The notes below the pieces were generated by a model. That model saw only the letters and a list, made by a program, of their open reading frames with translations. It made no database searches and was not told the origin of the DNA. Below are positions 1-6,636 of a stretch of 64,000 nt of DNA, piece after piece (position 1 is the stretch's first letter; each line of letters opens with the position of its first letter). Source of the stretch: an uncultured Propionivibrio sp. Lineage in GTDB: Bacteria > Pseudomonadota > Gammaproteobacteria > Burkholderiales > Rhodocyclaceae. The stretch lies in NCBI GenBank assembly GCA_937923255.1, contig CALAIL010000027.1:1-64000 (forward strand), given 5' to 3'. The translations under genes were made by a program, and so were the position numbers.

Positions 1-32
1 CTGACTTTCTTTGGCGAGGCAAAGAAAGTCAG
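1..32. repeat. Perfect 13-bp inverted repeat (REP-like or terminator)
   Basis: Bases 1-13 and 20-32 are exact reverse complements around the six-base loop GCGAGG. The arms carry the core CTTTCTTTG, a motif I recognise from widespread REP-like palindromes in beta- and gammaproteobacteria. No T-run follows on the plus strand. It may be the 3' end of a gene lying left of the window. No second copy was seen here. Confidence 0.6.
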
Positions 33-120
33 CGGGGCGCGCTGCCGCTCAGCGCTACAGACTTAAAAGAAGTTACACGGTTGAAATCAGTGTACATGCT
101 GTGGCGATTCTTGTTTTAGT

Positions 121-530
121 TTTAGGGCGACTACCCGCCAGCCCGCGTATTTAGGGCTTCTCCGAGGGGGATGCTCTGAAATCCTTTATCCACACGGGTT
201 TCGGAGGGGTACCGCCAACCCTTTATTGATAAGGGTTCCAGAGGTGCTTGCCCGGAGACGCCCTATCTACAAGGGGTTCCGAAATGTCTGCCCGAAATGC
301 CCATTGGCGGGAACTCTGGCAGTGATCTGGTGGGCGCGGCGGCGGGAATGTAGGTATGCTGGTCGTGTGTTTCTGGTGTGGTGGTCGGCTGGCTTCCGAA
401 ACCACCGTCCTGAAGCCCGCGTATTTATGGCTTCTCCAAGGGGGATGCTCTGGAGCCCTTGTAAACAGGGCATCTCCCGGCACCCTATCCGCAAACGCCC
501 TATTCACGCGGGTTTCAGAGCACTCCCCAG
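121..530. repeat. Palindromic repeat array A
   Basis: Short palindromes recur about every 40 bp. Cores of the form GCCC-N9-GGGC or ACCC-N-GGGT lie at 141-157, 181-199, 217-237, 259-276, 415-431, 455-471 and 497-513. One unit (174-184 pairing with 196-206) forms an 11-bp stem containing two G:T pairs; another (217-223 with 231-237) is a perfect 7-bp stem around TATTGAT. About 130 bp in the middle (290-410) is less regular. The array lies beyond the 3' end of the hydroxyacid dehydrogenase gene. The same family occurs at about 10.7, 29.9 and 53.5 kb. Open frames across it are by-products of the repeat, not genes. Confidence 0.8.
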
Positions 531-541
531 TCATACGCCCT

Positions 542-1507
542 TCAAAAGTGATTGGCCTGGATGTAGTTTTTACCGCCGGTGAGGAATTCGATCAGATTGG
601 TGACGGCGCAGAGCGCCTGCCGTTCAACGCTTTCAAAAGTACGGCTGCCGATGTGCGGCGTTATCAGAATCGAGTCGATTTCCTGGAACGGATGGCCGGG
701 GCGTATCGGTTCTTCCGCAAGGACATCAGCGCCATAGCCGGCCAGTTGGCCGCTCCGGCAGGCGGCGGCCACATCGGCTTCGACGATCAGCCCGCCACGT
801 GCCGTATTGATGAGATAGGCCCCTTTTTTCATGATGGCCAGCGTGCGCGCGTTGATAAAGCCGCGTGTGGTGTCATTCAATGGCATATGCAGGGAAACGA
901 TATCGGCGTCGGCCAGGACGGCTTCAGGCGCGGCCTGACGAATCACGTCGAATTGCGTCTGCCAGTTCTCCGGCCAATGCGGGCTGTAGGCGATGCAGCG
1001 CATGCCAAAGGCCTGGGCGCGTTTGACGACTTCCCGGCCGATGCGGCCCAGGCCAAGGATGCCCAGGGTTTTGCCCATGAGTTCGTGGCCGGTATATCGC
1101 GTCCAATGGCCGGCCTTGACGGCACGGGCGTGCGGCCAGAATGCCTTGACCAAGGCAATCATCAGGCCGATCGTGTGTTCGGCGACCGTGGTGTGATTGA
1201 CGCCGGGCGTAAATAGTACGGGAATGGATCGCTGCGTCGCATGGGCGACATCGATCGAATCCAGGCCGATGCCGTATTTGGCGATGACTTTTAGCCGCTC
1301 GCCGGCGGCGTCGATGACGCGGGCAGTGATTTGGTCATCGCCATTGAGAAAGCCGTCAAATGGCCCCTGCTCGGCGATGAGTGCCAGCATCTGCGCTTCA
1401 TTGAGCGGGCCGCGCGCCGGGACGATCGTAAAACCGCTGCCTGCCAGCAGTGCGTGGTGTGCGCCGGGGGTGTCTTGAAAACTCGTCGTCGTTAATAAAA
1501 TTTTCAT
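542..1507 (-). CDS. D-2-hydroxyacid dehydrogenase, NAD-dependent (SerA-like)
   Basis: This 321-residue protein belongs to the D-isomer-specific 2-hydroxyacid dehydrogenase family, which reduces 2-oxoacids or oxidises D-2-hydroxyacids with NAD(P)H. The nucleotide-binding glycine motif GLGRIG is at residues 152-157. The catalytic Arg lies in TARGG (R237), the acidic residue near E266, and the catalytic His in PHIG (H285). The length fits glyoxylate/hydroxypyruvate reductases and short phosphoglycerate dehydrogenases; the ACT domain of full SerA is absent. It is divergent from a TRAP transporter, which suggests a hydroxy- or keto-acid utilisation module. The exact substrate cannot be read from the sequence. 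Confidence 0.85.
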   Translation of the reverse strand: MKILLTTTSFQDTPGAHHALLAGSGFTIVPARGPLNEAQMLALIAEQGPFDGFLNGDDQITARVIDAAGERLKVIAKYGIGLDSIDVAHATQRSIPVLFTPGVNHTTVAEHTIGLMIALVKAFWPHARAVKAGHWTRYTGHELMGKTLGILGLGRIGREVVKRAQAFGMRCIAYSPHWPENWQTQFDVIRQAAPEAVLADADIVSLHMPLNDTTRGFINARTLAIMKKGAYLINTARGGLIVEADVAAACRSGQLAGYGADVLAEEPIRPGHPFQEIDSILITPHIGSRTFESVERQALCAVTNLIEFLTGGKNYIQANHF

Positions 1508-1577
1508 GGCCTGGGAATGTGGTGATATTCGTCGGGTAAAAACAAGGGGGATTGGCTGTTTTTACGGGCGCGAGTGG

Positions 1578-1605
1578 TTGTCGCAGGTCAAGGCAATGCT
1601 ATACA
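1578..1605 (+). promoter_or_regulatory. Candidate sigma-70 promoter for dctPQM
   Basis: TTGTCG (1578-1583) and TATACA (1600-1605), spaced 16 bp, lie in the divergent gap between the dehydrogenase and dctP genes. Each hexamer matches consensus at four of six positions. This is a weak prediction by eye. Confidence 0.3.
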
Positions 1606-1751
1606 CTGCATCCTATCATGTCGCCCGCCCGCTCCCTTTCTGGTTCCTTGCCGGTTGTGGAAAATTGGGGGTGTGTGCGCCTTGCGAAAAGCCGCAGGGG
1701 AGCGACAATCGACCCGTGGATTTCATCAGTCAAATAAAGAAAGGATATGCC

Positions 1752-2780
1752 ATGCACACCCCAGTTACTCAAAGAACCTTCCTTTCCGTTGCCTTGGCTT
1801 CGGCGCTGGCGCTGGCTTTCGGCAGTGCGCAAGCCGCGGATATCAAGGCGCGCAACGTCAAGTTCCCGATCGTCAATGCCATCGACCATCCGCAAGGCCT
1901 GGGCGCACAGAAGTTTGTCGAGGTGGTCAATCAGAAGAGCGGCGGCAAGATCAAGATCAAGGTTTTCCCGAATGGCACGCTTGGCGGCGAGCAGCAGGTC
2001 GCTGCGGCGATGCAGGGGGGGACGGTTGAAGTTTCGATGATGTCGCCCGCGCAGCTGGTCGGCACGATCAAGGAATTCGTCGTGCTCGATTTCCCCTTTT
2101 CTTTTGCCAGCGAGAAGCAGGCCGATGCGGTGCTTGACGGCCCCTTCGGTAAAAAGCTGATGGATTACATGCCAGCCAAGGGCTGGGTCGGCCTGGGCTT
2201 TATGGAGCAGGGCTATCGCAGCATCAGCAACAGCAAGCACCCGATTAACAAGCTCGAAGACATCAAGGGGCTGAAGATCCGCACGATTCTCAACCCGCTG
2301 TACGTCGATATGCTCAATACGCTGGGCGCCAATGCGGTGCCGATGCCTTTCCCGGAACTTTACTCGGCGATGGAGACAAAGACCGTCGATGGCCAGGAAA
2401 ACCCGGAAACGACCGTGGATGCCAGCAAGTTCTACGAGGTTCAGAAGTATTTCAGCGCGACCCGCCATATCTATAATCCACAGATGCTGATGGTCGGCAA
2501 GAAATTCTGGGATTCACTGTCGGCTGACGAGAAAAAGATTTTCGAGGAAGCCGCCGTCGAGGCGCGTGATGTGCAGCGCAAGGCGGCGCGTGCAATGACC
2601 GAAAAATCACGCAAGGTGATGACCGATCACGGCATGCAGTTGAACGAGATCGCTCCGGCCGAAATTGCACGCATGCGCGATGCCGTCAAACCCGTGACCG
2701 ATAAATACGCCGCACAGCTCGATCCGGAGCTGGTCAAGGCTTTCCGCGCGGAGCTTGAAAAGACCAAGGATCTTAAATAG
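1752..2780 (+). CDS. dctP: TRAP transporter substrate-binding protein DctP
   Basis: The 342-residue product is a periplasmic solute-binding protein of the DctP family. It captures a dicarboxylate or other organic acid for the DctQM membrane pair. A signal peptide covers about residues 1-29, with a hydrophobic Ala/Leu stretch ending in SAQA before the mature start ADIKARN. Family hallmarks include DHPQGLGAQKF near the mature N-terminus, NPLYVDMLNTLGANAVPMPF, and the DGQENP ligand-pocket region. I chose the ATG at 1752 because it is preceded by AAAGGA and begins the signal peptide; the frame stays open upstream but looks non-coding. It heads the operon dctP-dctQ-dctM, with a strong hairpin behind it. 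Confidence 0.92.
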   Translation: MHTPVTQRTFLSVALASALALAFGSAQAADIKARNVKFPIVNAIDHPQGLGAQKFVEVVNQKSGGKIKIKVFPNGTLGGEQQVAAAMQGGTVEVSMMSPAQLVGTIKEFVVLDFPFSFASEKQADAVLDGPFGKKLMDYMPAKGWVGLGFMEQGYRSISNSKHPINKLEDIKGLKIRTILNPLYVDMLNTLGANAVPMPFPELYSAMETKTVDGQENPETTVDASKFYEVQKYFSATRHIYNPQMLMVGKKFWDSLSADEKKIFEEAAVEARDVQRKAARAMTEKSRKVMTDHGMQLNEIAPAEIARMRDAVKPVTDKYAAQLDPELVKAFRAELEKTKDLK

Positions 2781-2787
2781 CCGTGAG

Positions 2788-2822
2788 GCATGGCGGCCGG
2801 CGCCGAAAGCGGGCCGCCATGC
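2788..2822 (+). promoter_or_regulatory. Strong intercistronic hairpin dctP-dctQ
   Basis: GCATGGCGGCC (2788-2798) pairs perfectly with GGCCGCCATGC (2812-2822), an 11-bp GC-rich stem with a 13-base loop. It begins eight bases after the dctP stop and 86 bases before dctQ. A short T-run (CTTTTG) follows only after several bases. It may stabilise the dctP message or terminate part of the transcripts, giving more binding protein than permease. Confidence 0.65.
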
Positions 2823-2908
2823 GCAGGCTTTTGCGGTGCATCAGAGTGTGAGAATGGGGTGTTGATGGCGCGGGTTGAGGGTGTAATCCGCAGGCGCTGA
2901 AGGTCGCG

Positions 2909-3481
2909 ATGAAATCTTTCGATAAATTCTTGACGCGTATGATGAACGGCATCATCGTCGTTTCACTGGCCTTGATGGTCATGATGGTTTTCAGCAACGT
3001 TGTGCTGCGTTACGCCTTTAATTCCGGTATTACCGCATCGGAAGAACTTTCACGGTTATTTTTCCTCTGGCTGATTTTTGTCGGCGCTATCGTTGCCATG
3101 AGAGAACGCGCGCATTTGGGCGTCGATACGCTGGTTGTGCGCCTGCCGCGTGCCGGCAGAATTTTCTGTGCATTGTTGAGCAATGCGCTGATGCTTTGGG
3201 TCTGTTACCTCTTTTTCGTCGGTAGCTGGCGGCAAACGTTGGTGGGCTGGGGCACATTGAAGCCGGCCACGGGAATTCCGATGGCCTTTCATTACGGTGT
3301 TGGGCTGATTATGAGCGTTGGCGTTGCCATCATTCTGATTGGCAATACCTGGCGCATTCTGCGTGGGCAGGCGAATGAAACGGACCTGATTCAGGTGGTT
3401 GAATCGGAGGACTCGCCGGCAGAAACTCCGGAACATGAATCCGTAGGCGCAACTGATCGCAACCCAGCTGATCGCGGATAG
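2909..3481 (+). CDS. dctQ: TRAP transporter small permease DctQ
   Basis: This 190-residue protein has four predicted membrane segments, at roughly 15-35, 50-68, 88-110 and 130-150. The family signature EELSRLFFLWLIFVGA follows the first segment. DctQ is the small integral-membrane partner of DctM and helps dock the loaded binding protein. The C-terminal ~35 residues are polar and acidic. It lies between dctP and dctM in the same direction, with 14 bases to dctM. Confidence 0.9.
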   Translation: MKSFDKFLTRMMNGIIVVSLALMVMMVFSNVVLRYAFNSGITASEELSRLFFLWLIFVGAIVAMRERAHLGVDTLVVRLPRAGRIFCALLSNALMLWVCYLFFVGSWRQTLVGWGTLKPATGIPMAFHYGVGLIMSVGVAIILIGNTWRILRGQANETDLIQVVESEDSPAETPEHESVGATDRNPADRG

Positions 3482-3495
3482 GGAGTAGGGCAAAC

Positions 3496-4773
3496 ATGGT
3501 CGTGACGATTTTTCTTGTTTCCCTGCTCGGCGCCATGGCACTGGGCATGCCGATCGCCTTTGCATTGATGGTCTGCGGCATTGCGCTGATGCTGCATATG
3601 GATATGTTCGATGCGCAGCTGATCGCACAGAACACGATCGACGGCGCCGATAACTTCGTGTTGATGGCGGTGCCGTTTTTTATGCTGGCGGGTGAATTCA
3701 TGAATGCGGGCGGCCTCTCGCGGCGCATCGTCAATCTGGCGATGGCGCTGGTGGGGCATATCCGCGGCGGCTTGGGCTACGTGGCCGTCATCGCAGCAAT
3801 CATCATGGCCAGCCTGTCCGGTTCAGCGGCGGCCGATACCGCCGCACTCGGCGTGTTGCTGATTCCGATGATGCGCCAGGCCGGTTACAGCGTGCCGCGT
3901 TCGGCCGGGCTGATTTCTGCGGGCGGCATCATCGCGCCGATCATTCCGCCGAGCATTCCTTTCGTCATGTTCGGCGTCATCGCCCAGGTATCAATTACCA
4001 AGCTGTTCATGGCGGGCATCGTGCCGGGCGTGATGATGGGCCTCAGTATCCTGATTGCCTGGGCCTGGGTGATCCGCAAGGATAAGCTTGAATCGCATCC
4101 GCGACAGAGCTTCCGACAGATCTGGGCGGCGGCGGTCGATAGCCTGTGGGCGCTGGTCATGCCGCTGATTATCATCGTTGGCCTGAGAATGGGTGTGTTT
4201 ACGCCGACCGAGGCCGCAGTTGTCGCGGCGGTTTATGCCTTGTTTGTCGGCATGGTTGTTTATCGGGAAATCAAGTTCTCGCAGCTTTACGGACTGCTGC
4301 TCAACGCCGGAAAGATTACTGCTGTCGTCATGCTGCTGGCCGGCGCGGCGATGGTTTCTTCCTGGCTGATTACCGTGGCCGATCTGCCGGGACAACTGGC
4401 CGAAATGCTCGCGCCATTTATGGGCAATCAGATTCTGCTGATGGTCGCCATCATGATCATTGTCGTCGTCGTCGGTACGGCTATGGACATGACGCCGACC
4501 ATTCTTATCCTGACGCCGGTGCTGATGCCGGTGATTAGACAGGCGGGCATTGATCCAATCTACTTTGGCGTCATCTTCATTATCAATAACGCTATCGGGC
4601 TGGTCACGCCGCCGGTCGGTACGACGCTGAATGTCATCTGCGGCGTCGCCAAGATCAAGATGGACGAGGCGATCGTCGGCGTCATGCCCTTCATGATTGC
4701 GGAACTTATTGTATTGGCCCTGCTGACGGTGTTTCCGTCGCTGGTGCTCACGCCGATGAAATGGCTTACCTAG
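3496..4773 (+). CDS. dctM: TRAP transporter large permease DctM
   Basis: The 425-residue product is the large permease of the TRAP transporter, driving Na+- or H+-coupled uptake of the organic acid delivered by DctP. It is hydrophobic throughout, with about 11-12 membrane segments. Typical motifs are GMPIAFALM near the N-terminus, SLSGSAAADTAALG around residues 100-115, GGIIAPIIPPSIPFV around 140-155 and GLVTPPVGTTLNV near 375. A GGGAG-like ribosome site precedes the ATG. A decayed second dctP follows almost immediately, so the operon may once have had two binding proteins. Confidence 0.93.
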   Translation: MVVTIFLVSLLGAMALGMPIAFALMVCGIALMLHMDMFDAQLIAQNTIDGADNFVLMAVPFFMLAGEFMNAGGLSRRIVNLAMALVGHIRGGLGYVAVIAAIIMASLSGSAAADTAALGVLLIPMMRQAGYSVPRSAGLISAGGIIAPIIPPSIPFVMFGVIAQVSITKLFMAGIVPGVMMGLSILIAWAWVIRKDKLESHPRQSFRQIWAAAVDSLWALVMPLIIIVGLRMGVFTPTEAAVVAAVYALFVGMVVYREIKFSQLYGLLLNAGKITAVVMLLAGAAMVSSWLITVADLPGQLAEMLAPFMGNQILLMVAIMIIVVVVGTAMDMTPTILILTPVLMPVIRQAGIDPIYFGVIFIINNAIGLVTPPVGTTLNVICGVAKIKMDEAIVGVMPFMIAELIVLALLTVFPSLVLTPMKWLT

Positions 4774-4802
4774 AAGCAAGGGCGGTAGGTAAGAGGCCGT
4801 CT

Positions 4803-5699
4803 TTACTTGAGAGCCCGCAAGGTGTTGGCGCCAAAGAAATGGCGCAGGTTGCCAATAAGCTTTCCAAAGGGCGAATCAACATCGGGCTGTTTCCCGACCA
4901 GCAACTTGGCACAGGGCCGCAGATGATCGAGATGGTCAAGAAAGGTGAGCTTGACATCTTTCAGGGCGGTGCGGGCATGTTCTCGGCCATGGAACCGCGT
5001 CTTAACGTATTCGATATTCCGTATCTGTTCGAGTCGGTCGAATAGGCTTACAAGGTACTCGACAGCAAATTCGGTGAGGAAATGCTGGCGACGCTTGAAC
5101 CGCATGGCCTTAAGGGCCTGTCCTTCTGGGAAAACGGTATTCGTTCGACGACCAATAATGTTCGCCCGATTACCAAGCCGGACGATATTAAAAGTCTGAA
5201 AATGCGCGTCATGCCGGCCAATCCGGTGCATGTCATGCTATGAAAAGAGCTGGGCGCCGAGCCGACGCCACTGCCTTTCGGTGAAATTTACGACAAGCTC
5301 AAGCGTGGCGAGCTGGACGGTCAGGAACACCCGATTGCCCCAATTTACGCAGGAAAATTCTATGAGGTACAAAAATACCTATCGTTAACAAAACATATGT
5401 ATGGCCCGCTGATCCAGGTCACGAATCTGGAAAAATTCAAGGCCATGCCGAAAGCGACACAGAATATCCTGCTCAAGGCTTCCTATGCCGGCGCCGTCAA
5501 GATGCGCCAGTTTTCCAATGACAATGCGGCCAGATTCCTTGAGGAAATGAAGCAGAAAGGCGTTGCGATCAACGAGGTGGACGCCAGCGTTTTTCGTGAA
5601 AAAATGCGTCCGATCGTCGAAAAGCCTTACATCGAGAAAAATGGCGATGCCTGGCTGAAGAAGATCAATGCCTCGCTGGCTGAAAAGCCCAAAAAATAA
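4803..5699 (+). pseudogene. Decayed DctP-type binding protein (two in-frame stops, no 5' end)
   Basis: One continuous reading frame shows DctP homology from SPQGVGAKEM through to the C-terminus. It is interrupted by TAG at 5043-5045 (after YLFESVE) and TGA at 5241-5243 (after NPVHVML). No frameshift is needed to join the three pieces. The signal peptide and first strand are missing; homology starts about 30 bases after the dctM stop. Conserved pieces include QLGTGPQMIEMV, PLPFGEIYDKL and GELDGQEHPI. Both stops could arise from single C-to-T changes (CAG to TAG, CGA to TGA), so this looks like recent decay. It is diverged from the intact dctP at 1.8 kb, so it is not a fresh tandem duplicate. 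Confidence 0.88.
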
Positions 5700-5725
5700 G
5701 TAGAAATAGCGCCTAGGGTGTTTAG

Positions 5726-5751
5726 AAAAAACGGCCTCTGCAAGGAGGCCG
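5726..5751 (-). terminator. Rho-independent terminator
   Basis: CGGCCTC (5732-5738) and GAGGCCG (5745-5751) form a 7-bp GC stem with a six-base loop. On the minus strand it is followed by six Ts (complement of 5726-5731). It could end leftward transcription from the integrase remnant and also shape the 3' end of the TRAP operon. Confidence 0.65.
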
Positions 5752-6102
5752 CTAAAAATGCGGAGAGTTTTCCATCATAAGGAAGAACCGGAGGAAAAAC
5801 CGCTGTTGCACTCTGTGATTTTTCATTTTATCCGGGCCAATCCCATTGGCTAGCGGCTTGCGAGCCGTGTCGCGCCGTTCTCGCGCTTCCTTGAGAGTTA
5901 CATCGAGATAGACACCATGCGCCAGTAATTTTTCTCTATCGTTGAAGCGGCATTTTTGCCGCCAGTCAGTATTTCTCGCCAGCAGGCGTAATAAAGAGAA
6001 ATAGCTTTTTTCCTCAGCCAGCTTGGCCGCCTTGGGGCTGAGCTTGGCATTGCGTACCACCGTATCCGCGAGCGCCATCGGGAATATATGGCGGTATGTC
6101 AA
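5752..6102 (-). pseudogene. Truncated tyrosine recombinase (integrase N-terminal fragment)
   Basis: The fragment of about 116 residues matches the N-terminal arm-binding domain (DUF4102 type) of P4-like phage and island integrases. Recognisable pieces are MALADTVVRNAK, the segment ending NDREKLLAHGVY, LKEARERRDTARK and LANGIGPD. The core-binding and catalytic domains with R-H-R-Y are absent; the frame ends in terminator sequence. It begins about 120 bp from the 3' end of tRNA-Phe, the usual position of an integrase next to its tRNA attachment site. It is the relic of an integrated element that has been lost. The likely original start is the Met at residue 9. Confidence 0.75.
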
Positions 6103-6152
6103 TATACCCGCATCCCCACGGATTTCGATAGATCGTATAGGACACCGCCAGA

Positions 6153-6200
6153 ATTAAAAAAGGCCAGAAACCTTCGTATTTACTTGGGTTGCCGGCCTTT
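6153..6200 (-). terminator. Terminator of tRNA-Phe
   Basis: On the minus strand AAAGGCC...CAACC pairs with GGTT...GGCCTTT, an imperfect stem, and then runs into TTTTTT. It lies directly downstream of the tRNA-Phe 3' end. Confidence 0.5.
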
Positions 6201-6224
6201 ATCGGACTACTTCAGGAGTGTTTG

Positions 6225-6300
6225 TGGTGGTCAGGGGCAGAATCGAACTGCCGACACGTGGATTTTCAGTCCACTGCTCTACCAACTGAGCTACCTGACC
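6225..6300 (-). tRNA. tRNA-Phe (GAA)
   Basis: A 76-base cloverleaf with encoded CCA. The acceptor stem GGTCAGG pairs with CCTGACC. The D arm is GCTCAGTTGGTAGAGC, the anticodon loop CTGAAAA gives anticodon GAA, and the T arm contains GTTCGATTC. The integrase remnant beyond its 3' end indicates use as an attachment site. Confidence 0.96.
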
Positions 6301-6316
6301 ATTGCAAGAGACGCGC

Positions 6317-6345
6317 ATTATATCGATGGCCTGGTAAAACGTCAA
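6317..6345 (-). promoter_or_regulatory. Sigma-70 promoter of tRNA-Phe
   Basis: On the minus strand TTGACG (6345-6340) and a consensus TATAAT (6322-6317) are separated by exactly 17 bp. The start would fall about 7-10 bases before the tRNA 5' end. This is among the best promoter matches in the window. Confidence 0.8.
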
Positions 6346-6636
6346 AGCGTTATCGCTATGTTTTGCCTTGTTACGCGCAGGCGTTGAAGGCAAGAAAATC
6401 GCCGACCACGAGGAGAAAATAGTAGATAAAAGCAGGATAGAAACGAGGGAAACAGATAAAAGTTACGATCGGGGTCGGCTGGGCATTTTGCTTTGCGGCC
6501 TGTGCCTTAGCCCCTGCTCTCCACTATTTCTGGCTGCTTCTGCACCGTGATGTCCTCAGCGTGCAAATATATTTTTACCCTGACTTTTGAGCTATAGTTT
6601 TCTTTCCGAAAATCGAGACGAGATCGACTTTTATCC
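6346..6636. other. Intergenic region between tRNA-Phe and pfp
   Basis: The stretch lies between two divergent transcription units. It is more A-rich than its surroundings near 6400-6470. TATAGT at 6593-6598 is a possible -10 element for the phosphofructokinase gene, but no convincing -35 sits at the right distance. I see no gene or repeat in it. Confidence 0.4.

Noticed and set aside
121..530. CRISPR array
   Set aside because: Units are too short and variable, spacers are not unique and of constant length, and there are no cas genes.
226..1216. Open frames on the plus strand across array A and through the dehydrogenase gene
   Set aside because: They are produced by the repeats and by the GC-rich antisense of the dehydrogenase gene; no family signature or ribosome site.
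5043..5243. Recoding of TAG/TGA (pyrrolysine or selenocysteine) in the second dctP
   Set aside because: The gene also lacks its signal peptide and start; substitution by single C-to-T changes and loss of the 5' end point to a pseudogene.
6088..6422. Plus-strand frames across tRNA-Phe
   Set aside because: They are antisense to the tRNA and give a typical artefact peptide (QNRTADTWIFSPLLYQLSY).
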